NCBI RefSeq assembly: GCF_005116575.1 | Contig: NZ_SWCN01000002.1 | Coordinates: forward strand, 62,001-126,000 | Reading direction: 5' to 3' | From: Desulforhopalus sp. IMCC35007 | GTDB lineage: Bacteria; Desulfobacterota; Desulfobulbia; Desulfobulbales; Desulfocapsaceae | Length of the DNA stretch: 64,000 nucleotides | In this document: in pieces, positions 19,506-28,263 of the stretch | Layout of the letters: each line of letters begins with the position of its first letter | Numbering within the stretch: position 1 is the stretch's first letter | The notes under the pieces: generated by a model | Told to the model about the DNA's origin: nothing | Database searches by the model: none | What the model saw: the letters and a program-made list of their open reading frames with translations, nothing else | Position numbers and translations under genes: made by a program

Positions 19506-20054
19506 TCAGACAACCACAGCGGATTTTTCCACCCAGTTCCTTATTTTACTCAGTTCTTCCCGCCATTCAGCCGATACCCGTACCACGAGAAACATCTTGA
19601 ACAAGGTATTAACTACCCGTATCAACTCTTCAAACAGATAAATACGTTCAAGAATCATCCCTTCGACCTCTTCCGGGTTCTCTCCTTTGTCGTTTTCTGT
19701 GGCTTCTGTTTTCGGCAAGCGAACATTCCTGAACTCCATCAGAGCACCAGCAAGGGTAAAGCTATACTCATAATTACTATGATTAATGAGTATCCTGGCC
19801 TGCTCCAATTTTTTTCCCATTTGAAGACCGGTTCGTGCCTCCTGAAGTTCTGCCTGCAGTCCTGTGCATATTATCTTCTCGCTCGATTCACCTTCACCCG
19901 ATTCGAGCAACATATGCTTTTCAAAGACCACCGTGATATCACCATCTCCAGGTAATTCGATACTACCACCTCTCTCCTCACTTTTCCACCAAAGCCAGGT
20001 TAAGAATTCCTGACCCAGAAAACGTTTTTCTGCTATTAAATCAACTAAATCCAT
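19506..20054 (-). CDS. Conserved protein of unknown function, partner of RdgC-like gene
   Basis: This protein of about 182 residues has no domain I can name. It begins MDLVDLIAEKRFLGQEFLTW and is rich in acidic residues, with a central LTLESGEGES-like stretch (MLLESGEGESSEKI). I have seen similar proteins beside short RdgC-type genes in other Desulfobacterota, but that is recollection, not a search. It has no signal peptide or membrane segment. I chose the ATG at 20054 over 20072 from its match to that conserved start; neither has a clear Shine-Dalgarno. It lies 51 bases after the RdgC-like gene and 27 bases before gatB. Confidence 0.6.
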   Translation of the reverse strand: MDLVDLIAEKRFLGQEFLTWLWWKSEERGGSIELPGDGDITVVFEKHMLLESGEGESSEKIICTGLQAELQEARTGLQMGKKLEQARILINHSNYEYSFTLAGALMEFRNVRLPKTEATENDKGENPEEVEGMILERIYLFEELIRVVNTLFKMFLVVRVSAEWREELSKIRNWVEKSAVVV

Positions 20055-20105
20055 ATGTAATATATGCCACATTCAGTGGCAAACCCATCTTAATTTTTGA
20101 ATATA

Positions 20106-20711
20106 TTAGACAAATATCTCTGGAGTTATCCGTGCAAGCTGTGCGACCTGTTCCTCATCGAGAAGATGTTCAGCCGTTATATAAGGAATTTGCTGGCGGA
20201 TAAGAAGTCCAAAACTCTCCTTAAAATAATCTTCCAAAAGAGCTTGTGCCTTTTTATTTGTGCTGAAAAACAGAAGAGTCGAATCCGTTAGACTCCAGCA
20301 TAATTCATAGGTGGTGGGGATAGGTATTGCCTTTCTCATCAACTCTGTACGTACACGCTCTTTAATTTGCACCCTCATCGATCTACTCAATTTGGGCAAC
20401 TCCTTTTCAAGGCGCTCACGTTCTTCTTCTTTCTGGACGACTTTTTTAAGAATTGCTGGTGAGACCTTTCTTTCATCAACCCGAAGAGTCAAGGTTATAT
20501 AGTCACCAGCCACGTATGAAGCGTATTTGAATTGCGAATCAAACATGTTCAGAATGGAAACCCAGCCAATTGAATATTCATCGTAGGTATCATCAATATC
20601 CTGAAAAGAAAAAGAGGCTACCCGGCTTGCAACATAATCAAGCAAATTTTCAGGTAATTCGCCTTCCACTGAGAACCGAACAAAACTTCCCGAACCCTTT
20701 AACAAACCCAT
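20106..20711 (-). CDS. RdgC-like recombination-associated protein (short form)
   Basis: The 201-residue product starts MGLLKGSGSFVRFSVEGELP and continues with SIGWVSI and ITLTLRVDERKVSPAILKK, which resembles the core of RdgC (the E-x-GW and DxR..P..V.K elements). E. coli RdgC is about 300 residues and forms a ring around DNA, modulating RecA; the short form here lacks the C-terminal part. I chose the ATG at 20711 because family members start M-G; a GTG at 20759 would add 16 residues and also lacks a ribosome binding site. Function is inferred by analogy only. Confidence 0.6.
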   Translation of the reverse strand: MGLLKGSGSFVRFSVEGELPENLLDYVASRVASFSFQDIDDTYDEYSIGWVSILNMFDSQFKYASYVAGDYITLTLRVDERKVSPAILKKVVQKEEERERLEKELPKLSRSMRVQIKERVRTELMRKAIPIPTTYELCWSLTDSTLLFFSTNKKAQALLEDYFKESFGLLIRQQIPYITAEHLLDEEQVAQLARITPEIFV

Positions 20712-20942
20712 AATATAATATATGTAAAATTTCTTGAGGTTTAGAAGAGAGAAAAACACTTCTAAGACGCCACTTTATTGTGGAAAATAACGATGTTTTA
20801 ACAGTGATTCATATAGCACTACTTGTTATCACCGACAACCTTATTATAGTTCTTACTGGATTTGTTGTCGTAAGAAAACGTATAATTTACTCCTGATTAT
20901 TTGACCTAGATGGAAAAAAAACAAAAATATGTTAATTTTTTA

Positions 20943-20971
20943 TTGACACCTCTTCGAGGTTTTTGTATATA
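20943..20971 (+). promoter_or_regulatory. Sigma-70 type promoter for the tRNA-Lys/tRNA-Glu pair
   Basis: TTGACA (20943-20948) and TATATA (20966-20971) are separated by exactly 17 bases, 11 bases before the mature tRNA-Lys. The spacer contains a small inverted repeat, ACCTC-TTC-GAGGT. This is the best housekeeping promoter in the window. Confidence 0.8.
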
Positions 20972-20982
20972 AACCGCTCCAC

Positions 20983-21058
20983 GGGTCGTTAACTCAGTTG
21001 GTAGAGTATCTGACTTTTAATCAGAGAGTCGCGCGTTCGAGTCGCGCACGACCCACCA
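20983..21058 (+). tRNA. tRNA-Lys (UUU)
   Basis: A 76-base cloverleaf with CCA encoded. The acceptor stem pairs GGGTCGT with ACGACCC, the anticodon loop is CTTTTAA (anticodon TTT at 21016-21018), and the T arm is GCGCG-TTCGAGT-CGCGC. It is the first gene of a two-tRNA transcript. Confidence 0.97.
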
Positions 21059-21072
21059 TGGAAAATTGTACT

Positions 21073-21150
21073 GTCCCCATCGTCTAGTCAGGTCCAGGAC
21101 ATCGCCCTTTCACGGCGACAACACCGGTTCGAATCCGGTTGGGGACGCCA
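21073..21150 (+). tRNA. tRNA-Glu (UUC)
   Basis: A 78-base cloverleaf with CCA encoded. The acceptor stem pairs GTCCCCA with TGGGGAC and the anticodon loop is CTTTCAC (anticodon TTC). The T arm is CCGG-TTCGAAT-CCGG. It lies 14 bases after tRNA-Lys and is followed by a strong terminator. Confidence 0.97.
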
Positions 21151-21157
21151 TATATAG

Positions 21158-21196
21158 AAGGCCTTTAGCTCATTAAGAGCTAAAGGCCTTTTTTAT
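21158..21196 (+). terminator. Rho-independent terminator of the tRNA operon
   Basis: A perfect 14-base stem AAGGCCTTTAGCTC (21158-21171) pairs with GAGCTAAAGGCCTT (21177-21190) around ATTAA. It is followed by TTTTATT. Confidence 0.92.
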
Positions 21197-22382
21197 TATC
21201 ATGTGCGAGAGCAGTATAAATTTCGGTCAATGTACATTTGTTGTTATTTCCCTTCCATAATTTGCTGTTCTTAACAATTCTCCGAGAAACAGTAGTACTT
21301 TACACTTATGTCTTTGATATATTTAAGGTTTTTAAAAACAACACACATTTAAAAGCTTGTTCGTTTCGGGCTCACCTTTGAGTAAATTATACTATCACTA
21401 GAAAGTATGACCTTCATGCTCCCAGGTACGCGTTTTCGTGATGAACTATATTTAACCGAACATATTAGAATCATTAAAAATAATCGTAATCCATATTTGT
21501 TTTTATAATTACTACGTTGAATATTGAGTTATCATTTTCCTTAAACGTAACTAAAATTAACCTCCGAACACATCTACGTCATCTTTTATATTCCACGGCT
21601 ATATATCCAGCTAACGTTGACGACAGTCTCTTCATCTCTCTCCTGTGTTTGGTGGGGGAAAATCCAAGGTTATCTCTTAATTTTGTTTGGTCTCTTTTTA
21701 ATTGATTTTCTCAACATGATCAGGATCATAGAAAATCAACAAAACATCCAAGCAGTTCAGCGGCTGCCCTCCTCTCGATAAACAAATTTTTTAAAGGTTG
21801 TTCTCATATAGGCGATGATAATTTCCATAACCCCAAGGTTAATGTGTCCTATGTATCTATCCACAGGGAATTCGGCTTTTCCGTAATTTATATGATGATA
21901 TTAATTGGGTAGTGTGGGTGTCTCTCCCTGTTCAAAAATATCTGAAAGTTTTTTGAAAACTCTCACCCCCTCTTCCTTTTCTAAGACAGATCCAATTCAA
22001 GAATTTTTTCTTTGGTTCTTCAAAACCAGAAGACCCTTTATTCTCTTTCACCGCAATTTTTCTATTTGATAGGATATTATATACATGCAAGGCTATTGTG
22101 TTGATGCATCGCTGCCAAACTTCTGTTACTCCTCAAAATGATATTGATAGTGCGTTTGCAATATCTCACCAAATGTCACCGGTCATAAATTCTTTGTTAT
22201 ATTCAAACACAGAAAATAATTTCATTTCATCATGCTCATACAACCTGATACTATTGTTTTTAATAACTGTTGCTCGCTAATTTTCTATTTCACAAACAAT
22301 AGCAAAATTATTATGCTATCATGATTAGAATCAACTCCCTTTCTAAAAGTGAGATTTAAAGGCAGTGAACTATTGTTCTTCC

Positions 22383-22457
22383 TCAGATATAGTGAGATTC
22401 TCTAAAAAAAGGTCTTTCGTTCTCTTTACGATGTTTAACAATCTTTTCGACCATCAT
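22383..22457 (-). CDS. Possible 24-residue peptide, unrecognised
   Basis: A very short frame starts with two ATG codons (22457 and 22454) preceded by AAGGAGAT with ideal spacing, and ends with TGA after 24 residues. The product would be basic and aromatic-rich at its end (MMVEKIVKHRKENE at the start). No family is recognised. It is either a small peptide, a leader, or the intact start of a decayed gene. It is listed mainly because the Shine-Dalgarno is unusually strong for non-coding DNA. Confidence 0.25.
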   Translation of the reverse strand: MMVEKIVKHRKENERPFFRESHYI

Positions 22458-22702
22458 TATATCTCCTTGGATCCATTTGTATGATCCATATAATTACCTG
22501 CCAGATAAGTCTCGTCCGAGAATTCAAGAATGTTTTAAAAGATGGTCAACCAAAACTTCTACAACCCATCTCTCACGGTAATGTTAACAACATCACCCTC
22601 TCGACAATCTTTTGAAATACTTTCCAATTCAAAACAAACACTTCTCTTACAGTCTAAAAACTGATAATCAGAAAATCAGGACTCATTATACTTCTCATCC
22701 AA

Positions 22703-22718
22703 TGTTTCACGTGAAACA
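22703..22718. promoter_or_regulatory. parS: parS centromere site
   Basis: TGTTTCACGTGAAACA is a perfect 16-base palindrome and extends to a 20-base perfect one (22701-22720). It matches the canonical chromosomal parS consensus at all but at most one position. ParB loads here as a CTP-dependent clamp. The site lies 134 bases before parA, whose product with ParB would use it for segregation of the origin region. Confidence 0.95.
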
Positions 22719-22851
22719 TTAATAATGCTTGATGCGGTTCAAGTGATTTTTTACTGATTTCTTTAATTTTCGCACATTTTTCATTATTTTGAAGATATTT
22801 TTGTGAAAACCGATTATTTTTAGCGAAATACTATGGAGGTAGACGTTATAA

Positions 22852-23628
22852 ATGAACAAAAATGCTAAAATAATTGCAATCGCAAACCAAAAAGGTGGCG
22901 TTGGTAAAACAACTACGTCAATTAATCTTGCAGCGGCCCTCGCTCAACGAAAGAAAAAAGTTTTAATTGTTGATTCTGATCCACAGGGAAATTCATCAAG
23001 TGGAGTTGGAATTAATATGAAAAAAGTACATATTCATCTTTATCATGCATATTCAAGCGGGTATTCGGTTCAAGAAGTTCGCATGCCGACTCAATCCCCT
23101 AATCTGGATATAGTTCCTTCCAGTATTGATTTGGTTGCCGCAGAAATTGAAATGATCGGCGTTGAAAACAGAGAGTTGCGACTTAAATATATGCTGGAAC
23201 CAGTTGCGCAGGATTATGATTACATATTAATTGATTGCCCACCTTCTTTAGGGTTGTTAACAATCAATGCATTAACTGCATGTGATTCCGTTTTGATACC
23301 TATGCAATGTGAATATTTCGCAATGGAAGGTTTAGCTCAACTTGTTTCTACAATACGTTCCGTTAAAAAATCATTCAACAAAGCACTTTATATTGAGGGG
23401 TTGGTACTGACTATGTTTGATAAAAGGAACAAACTTACTCATCAAGTTGCTGCAGAATTAAAAAACCATTTTGTAAATCAACTATTTACAACTGTGATAC
23501 CTCGAAATGTTCGATTAAGCGAATGCCCAAGTCATGGAAAATCAATTTTAGATTACGACAAATCCTCTACTGGAGCAGTTGCTTATACGAAACTTGCCAA
23601 GGAATTTCTTAATAAACAAAGGAAATAA
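22852..23628 (+). CDS. parA: Chromosome-partitioning ATPase ParA (Soj)
   Basis: The 258-residue protein has the deviant Walker A motif KGGVGKTTTS with the signature lysine at residue 14 and P-loop lysine 19, Walker A' in VLIVDSDPQGN and Walker B in YILIDCPPSLG. It dimerises with ATP on the nucleoid and is stimulated by ParB at parS to move the origin region. A GGAGGT lies eleven bases before the ATG, slightly far. parB follows after two bases, so the genes form one operon. The short N-terminus (no extra DNA-binding domain) marks the chromosomal type Ib-like form. Confidence 0.96.
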   Translation: MNKNAKIIAIANQKGGVGKTTTSINLAAALAQRKKKVLIVDSDPQGNSSSGVGINMKKVHIHLYHAYSSGYSVQEVRMPTQSPNLDIVPSSIDLVAAEIEMIGVENRELRLKYMLEPVAQDYDYILIDCPPSLGLLTINALTACDSVLIPMQCEYFAMEGLAQLVSTIRSVKKSFNKALYIEGLVLTMFDKRNKLTHQVAAELKNHFVNQLFTTVIPRNVRLSECPSHGKSILDYDKSSTGAVAYTKLAKEFLNKQRK

Positions 23629-23630
23629 GT

Positions 23631-24497
23631 ATGGTGATGAAAACCGGATTAGGGCAAGGAGTTGGCGTACTGTTTGGAGATGAAAGTGAAAAATTTTTTG
23701 AGTGTAATATAAAAGATATTATTCCAAATAAATTTCAACCTCGTACTCATTTTAAAGAAGATGATCTTCAGGAACTCTCCGACTCCATCAAAGAAAAAGG
23801 CGTTATACAACCCCTGATAGTGAAAAACGGAGTTGATGGTAAATATGAACTAATAGCTGGTGAAAGACGTCTAAGGGCTTCTAAACTTGCTGGGCTTACT
23901 GTAGTACCTGTTGTTGTCTTTGATGTTGAAGACGACGATTCTCTTTTAGAATTGGCCCTTATTGAAAACATTCAAAGGACGGATTTAAATCCTATTGAAG
24001 AAGCGGAGGCTTATAGGAAACTTATCGAGCGTTTTGGTTATACCCAGGAGGACACAGCAAAAAGGGTAGGTAAAAAACGCTCGACAATTACTAACCTGCT
24101 CCGCTTACTTAAACTCCCCGAACAATTCCAGGAAGATGTTATACAAGGAATACTTTCTGAAGGCCATGCAAGAGCACTGTTGAAACTCATTGATGATCCC
24201 ATGGCAATGAGAGAAATACGAGATCTCATAATTAAGAACGGGTTATCCGTGCGGCAGGCGGAAAAAATAATAAAAAAAGCAGGATCACCCCCTTCCACAA
24301 CCTCTGGCCATAAAAGTCCTCAACAAATAACCGAAGAAATTCCAAAGTCTTATCGAATGGCATTAACGACTCAACTCACTAATAGACTTAACTCAAAGGT
24401 TATTATTTCACAAAATGGCAGCAGGGGTAAAATTGAAATAGAATATTATTCTTTAGATGATCTGGATAGAGTCACAGCTATGCTTTTAGGTGATTAA
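23631..24497 (+). CDS. parB: Chromosome-partitioning protein ParB (Spo0J)
   Basis: The 288-residue protein binds parS and slides on DNA as a CTP-driven clamp. The CTP-binding domain carries PNKFQPRTHF and the key motif GERRLRASK (GERR at 77-80). The ENIQRTDLNPIEEAEAY motif follows, then a helix-turn-helix (about 131-160, YTQEDTAKRVGKKRSTITNL). The C-terminal part should dimerise. AGGA seven bases upstream supports the ATG. It is two bases from parA. Confidence 0.96.
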   Translation: MVMKTGLGQGVGVLFGDESEKFFECNIKDIIPNKFQPRTHFKEDDLQELSDSIKEKGVIQPLIVKNGVDGKYELIAGERRLRASKLAGLTVVPVVVFDVEDDDSLLELALIENIQRTDLNPIEEAEAYRKLIERFGYTQEDTAKRVGKKRSTITNLLRLLKLPEQFQEDVIQGILSEGHARALLKLIDDPMAMREIRDLIIKNGLSVRQAEKIIKKAGSPPSTTSGHKSPQQITEEIPKSYRMALTTQLTNRLNSKVIISQNGSRGKIEIEYYSLDDLDRVTAMLLGD

Positions 24498-24531
24498 TTA
24501 ATACTAAAATTTTTTAGGTGGTTTTTTCAAG

Positions 24532-25023
24532 ATGGATAAAATATTTACTAATAAATTCAGTGTTTTAAAGGTTTCACTAGCTACAATTTTTGTCTCTGTG
24601 TTCTTGTTAATATCTGCTATTTCTGCGTCCGCCGAGATGATAAGTATAAAAGGCGACAAAGTTAATTTACGCAAAGGTCCAGGAACAAAATACTCTATAG
24701 TTTGGGAATATGGTGACGGGTACCCTCTTACCATATTAAGCAAAAAAGGCAATTGGTATGAAGTGAAAGACTTTGAAAATGATTCAGGCTGGATTCACAA
24801 ATCTCTCACCCAATATAGTCCACACGTCATTGTTAAAGTAAACCGCAATAGTGAGGAAAAGATTAATATACGGAAAGAACCTGGCACAAAATCAGATATT
24901 GTAGGAAAGGCTCAGTATGGAGTGGTTTTTCAAACACTACAACGAAAATCCGGTTGGGTTAATATCAAACACGATTCCGGATTAACAGGGTGGATAAAGG
25001 AAAGTTTACTCTGGGGATATTGA
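24532..25023 (+). CDS. Secreted protein with two bacterial SH3 domains
   Basis: The 163-residue precursor has a signal peptide (hydrophobic residues about 12-32, probable cleavage after SASA at residue 34). Two SH3b repeats follow: one with VNLRKGPGTKYSIV...WYEVKD...GWIHK and one with INIRKEPGTKSDIV...GWVNIK...GWIKE. Such domains usually bind cell-wall peptides. The gene lies 34 bases after parB and may be read from the same transcript. A bidirectional hairpin follows. Cellular role unknown. Confidence 0.85.
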   Translation: MDKIFTNKFSVLKVSLATIFVSVFLLISAISASAEMISIKGDKVNLRKGPGTKYSIVWEYGDGYPLTILSKKGNWYEVKDFENDSGWIHKSLTQYSPHVIVKVNRNSEEKINIRKEPGTKSDIVGKAQYGVVFQTLQRKSGWVNIKHDSGLTGWIKESLLWGY

Positions 25024-25041
25024 TTGTAAACCATTCTACAA

Positions 25042-25079
25042 AAAAGAGCCCGTGAATTGTTAAAATTCACGGGCTCTTT
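25042..25079. terminator. Bidirectional terminator between SH3 gene and tRNA-Ser genes
   Basis: A 16-17 base stem (AAAGAGCCCGTGAATT pairing with AATTCACGGGCTCTTT) with a GTTAA loop has A residues before and T residues after it. It can therefore stop transcription from both sides. Confidence 0.88.
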
Positions 25080-25087
25080 TAATTTAT

Positions 25088-25180
<93 letters not shown>

Positions 25181-25192
25181 GAAATATATGAT

Positions 25193-25278
25193 TGGCGGAG
25201 GAAGTAGGATTCGAACCCACGGTACTTTCGTACAACGGTTTTCAAGACCGCCGCCTTCAACCACTCGGCCATTCCTCC
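25193..25278 (-). tRNA. tRNA-Ser (UGA)
   Basis: An 86-base class II tRNA with CCA encoded. The acceptor stem is GGAGGAA/TTCCTCC, and the anticodon loop CTTGAAA gives anticodon TGA. The variable arm is long. It lies 12 bases upstream of tRNA-Ser(GCU), in the same orientation. Confidence 0.96.
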
Positions 25279-25453
25279 GTGGAAGACTTTGTACCATTAG
25301 TTAAATAATCTGTCAATAATATGATTTTGAAAAAATTGTATTTAATGCTATATAGAACATTTTTGTAATAAAGGTTCGATAAATATCTCCACCCTGTTAT
25401 AATACCCTGATAGTTACATAATATTATAACCTTAATTTAAAATATCTTACATA

Positions 25454-27007
25454 ATGGCTGTGCACACCGATATATCACAACAGTTGGAAGATCTAACTGC
25501 TCTCTATGAAATTACGAAACAACTGGCTTCTTCCCTTGAATTACGAGACTGCCTTGAAAAAGCGATGCAGATACTCTCTGAAATGAAAGGGATGGAAAAC
25601 GGTACGGTCACCATAGTCAACCCAATGACCGGCAAACTTGAAATAGAAGTTGCCTACGGCCTTACTGCAGAAAGCAGAAAACGCGGGAAATACAAAATTG
25701 GTGAGGGCATCACAGGCAGAGTAGTATCGACGGGTGAACCCATTATAGTTCCGCAGATATCAGAAGAACCCCTCTTTCTCAATAGAACAAGGGCAAGGGG
25801 AAATGTTATTGAACAGAAAAGATCGTTTCTCTGTGTACCTATAAAAAACGGCCATAACGTCATAGGTGCTCTCAGTATTGACAGATTCTATAAAGACGGA
25901 ATTGGAGAACAGGCAAATACTGATCTTCAATATCTGACAGTTCTATCCTCAATTATTGCGCAGACTGTGGTTAGAATCCAAAAGGTAAACCGGGAAACCG
26001 AAGAGCTGTTTACGGAAAACCTCAAACTTAAAAGAGAGCTCTCCGAAAAAAACAAGATTAATGACATAATCGGTAATTCTTCAAGGATGCAGGATGTCTA
26101 CGAGATGATTCACAGGGTTGTCGATTCTAATGCCACGGTCCTGCTCCGTGGCGAATCTGGAACAGGAAAAACTCTGGTCGCCAAGGCTTTACATTATAAC
26201 GGTAAAAGAAAGGATCATCCTTTTGTAGTTGTAAACTGTTCCGCTCTTCCTGAAACCCTGCTTGAAAGTGAACTTTTCGGCCATGAAAGAGGAGCTTTTA
26301 CCGGAGCTACTGACCGTAAAATTGGCCGCTTTGAACAGGCTGAAGGAGGAACTCTCTTTCTTGATGAGATTGGTGAAATAAGTAATTCCGTCCAGGTCAA
26401 ACTCCTCAATGTTGTCCAGGAAAGGACATTTCAAAGGCTTGGTTCGACAAAACAGATGACCTGTGATGTTCGCCTGGTTGCAGCTACCAACCGAGACCTC
26501 GAAAATGCAGTTGCTGAAAAGCATTTCCGTGAAGATCTGTATTACAGACTCAATGTCTTTCCTGTTTATATGCCACCCTTGCGCGAACGAAGAACAGATA
26601 TATTGCTCATTGCCGAATTTTTTCTTGAAAAATATTCATCGGAAAATAACAAAAAAATCAAACGCATATCTACATCAGCAATAGATATGCTCATTAAATA
26701 TCATTGGCCGGGTAATGTACGGGAACTGCAAAATTGCATTGAACGGGCTGTCATTATATGTGACGGAGACGCCATTAAGGGCATACATCTCCCACCGACA
26801 CTACAGATTGCCGAATCCTCTCATAGAGATAATCCCTATTCTCTGTCTGTATCGGTTGAAAATTTTGAAAAGGAACTCATTATAGAGGGACTCAAAAGAA
26901 ATAATGGCAATCAGACAAAAACCGCAAAGGATCTCGACACCAGTCTGAGAATTATCAATTACAAAATACATCAATATAATATTGATCCGAAAAACTATAA
27001 AATTTAG
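25454..27007 (+). CDS. Sigma-54 dependent activator with GAF domain, NifA-type
   Basis: This 517-residue protein has an N-terminal GAF domain (about 10-175), the AAA+ core (about 205-430) and a Fis-type helix-turn-helix at the end (about 470-510). The core is intact: Walker A GESGTGKT at 233-240, the sigma-54 contact loop GAFTGA at 280-285 and Walker B GGTLFLDE at 298-305. It should open sigma-54 promoters. Domain order and C-terminus resemble NifA, but the cysteine-rich linker of oxygen-sensitive NifA is missing and no nif gene is in the window. Target genes are unknown. It starts a run with queH and rdgB. Confidence 0.9.
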   Translation: MAVHTDISQQLEDLTALYEITKQLASSLELRDCLEKAMQILSEMKGMENGTVTIVNPMTGKLEIEVAYGLTAESRKRGKYKIGEGITGRVVSTGEPIIVPQISEEPLFLNRTRARGNVIEQKRSFLCVPIKNGHNVIGALSIDRFYKDGIGEQANTDLQYLTVLSSIIAQTVVRIQKVNRETEELFTENLKLKRELSEKNKINDIIGNSSRMQDVYEMIHRVVDSNATVLLRGESGTGKTLVAKALHYNGKRKDHPFVVVNCSALPETLLESELFGHERGAFTGATDRKIGRFEQAEGGTLFLDEIGEISNSVQVKLLNVVQERTFQRLGSTKQMTCDVRLVAATNRDLENAVAEKHFREDLYYRLNVFPVYMPPLRERRTDILLIAEFFLEKYSSENNKKIKRISTSAIDMLIKYHWPGNVRELQNCIERAVIICDGDAIKGIHLPPTLQIAESSHRDNPYSLSVSVENFEKELIIEGLKRNNGNQTKTAKDLDTSLRIINYKIHQYNIDPKNYKI

Positions 27008-27018
27008 CTGGTAAAGAC

Positions 27019-27561
27019 GTGAATATCCTTCTCCATGCCTGTTGTGCTCCCTGTACTATATATCCACTTAGCATACTGAGGACACAAAACCACGATGTAA
27101 CCGCTTATTTTAATAACCCGAACATCCATCCATTTAAGGAGTTTAAACGACGGTTAACCACCTTAAAAGACTATGCCACCGCCGAAAAACTACCACTCGT
27201 TACTGAAGACAAGTATGGCCTTACCGAATTCTTGCAAAAAGTTGTTTTTAAAGAAGAGGTTCGCTGTCCCATCTGTTATCAGATGCGCCTGCAGAAAACC
27301 GCTGAATATGCTGCAGAACATGGTTATGATGGTTTTACGACGACACTACTCTACAGCCGCTATCAAAACCATGAGCTTCTAAAAAAAAGTTGTGAAACAC
27401 TTGCCGAGCAGTATTCGCTGAACTTTCTCTATGAAGACTTTAGAACCGGTTGGCAACAGGGCATCGACCTCTCTATTGAAAAAGAGTTGTACAGACAACC
27501 GTACTGCGGTTGTATCTACAGTGAACAGGAAAGGTACGACAAAAGCCTCAGAAGCAAATAA
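27019..27561 (+). CDS. queH: Epoxyqueuosine reductase QueH
   Basis: The 180-residue protein has the QueH cysteine pattern: HACCAPC near the start, CPICYQMR at about residue 88, and YCGCIYS near the C-terminus. These ligate iron-sulfur and catalytic metal sites. QueH reduces epoxyqueuosine to queuosine in the wobble base of GUN-decoding tRNAs, replacing QueG. The start codon is GTG, eleven bases after the stop of the sigma-54 activator. The nucleotide pyrophosphatase gene rdgB follows 25 bases later. Confidence 0.92.
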   Translation: MNILLHACCAPCTIYPLSILRTQNHDVTAYFNNPNIHPFKEFKRRLTTLKDYATAEKLPLVTEDKYGLTEFLQKVVFKEEVRCPICYQMRLQKTAEYAAEHGYDGFTTTLLYSRYQNHELLKKSCETLAEQYSLNFLYEDFRTGWQQGIDLSIEKELYRQPYCGCIYSEQERYDKSLRSK

Positions 27562-27586
27562 TCTACATAATAACAAGGAAAATAAT

Positions 27587-28261
27587 ATGTTATCGATGCT
27601 CGTCATTGCTACGACAAATCAAAATAAACTTCGTGAGTTTAAAGAGATATTAAAAGATCTCGATATAGAAGTCAGATCCCTTGCTGATTTTGGTCCCATC
27701 CCACATGTAATAGAGGATGGTGCAACCTTTGATGACAATGCCTACAAAAAGGCCCTGCATACTGCTAAGGTTCTTGGATTACCAGCCATAGCAGATGATT
27801 CTGGGCTGGTTGTTGAAGCATTGGATGGAGCCCCTGGTGTCTACTCTGCCCGCTATTCCGGAGAAAATGCAAGCGATGAAGAGAATGTCACTAAGCTCTT
27901 GAAAGAACTTAAGGGAGTTGACAACCGAAAAGCATATTTTCAATGTGTCCTTTCTATTGCCGTTCCATCTGGGCCTGCTCTTACATATGAGGGGCGATGC
28001 GAAGGAATTATTATTGATGAAAGAAGAGGTGCTAACGGTTTTGGGTATGATCCCGTCTTTTATTTTGAGGAGTTTGACAAGACATTTGCTGAACTTTCCA
28101 TGGATGAAAAAAATAAAGTAAGCCATCGTGGAAAAGCCCTTGCCCAGGTGAAGGAAGAAGTACATATGATTAAAAAATGGCTTGATCAACGTCTTTTTGA
28201 AGAAAAACCTCCCAAACCAGACCACAGTGAGTTCACCAACAACGATTGGTCCGATCAATAA
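27587..28261 (+). CDS. rdgB: XTP/dITP pyrophosphatase (RdgB/HAM1)
   Basis: The 224-residue protein removes non-canonical purine nucleoside triphosphates (dITP, XTP) from the pool. Family signatures are clear: ATTNQNKLREF, FDDNAYKKA, LPAIADDSGLVV with the catalytic acidic residues, GAPGVYSARYSGE and GFGYDPVFYFEEF, then SHRGKAL. I chose the ATG at 27587 because AAGGA lies seven bases upstream; the longer frame from 27431 only overlaps queH. The tail of about 20 residues is extra. The gene ends two bases before the convergent gpsA stop. Confidence 0.95.
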   Translation: MLSMLVIATTNQNKLREFKEILKDLDIEVRSLADFGPIPHVIEDGATFDDNAYKKALHTAKVLGLPAIADDSGLVVEALDGAPGVYSARYSGENASDEENVTKLLKELKGVDNRKAYFQCVLSIAVPSGPALTYEGRCEGIIIDERRGANGFGYDPVFYFEEFDKTFAELSMDEKNKVSHRGKALAQVKEEVHMIKKWLDQRLFEEKPPKPDHSEFTNNDWSDQ

Positions 28262-28263
28262 AA

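Larger units (their letters stand above)
21197..22851. other. Gene-poor AT-rich region upstream of parAB
   Basis: More than 1.6 kb without a convincing gene. The plus strand is rich in T and C over long stretches (for example 21910-22060). No cluster of DnaA boxes is seen, only one near match, CTATCCACA at 21857-21865. The right end holds a parS palindrome, and a very short minus-strand frame with a good ribosome binding site is at 22383-22457. It may be the replication-origin region, decayed coding DNA, or a carrier of unrecognised small RNAs. I could not decide between these from sequence. Confidence 0.5.

Noticed and set aside
22098-22280. 60-residue plus-strand frame in the gene-poor stretch
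   Set aside because: No Shine-Dalgarno, unusual composition and no family features.
27380-27400. Half parS-like sequence GTGAAACAC inside queH
   Set aside because: The left half of the palindrome is missing.
27431-27586. N-terminal extension of rdgB overlapping queH
   Set aside because: The extension is out of family and lacks a ribosome binding site; the ATG at 27587 has AAGGA and the expected start.
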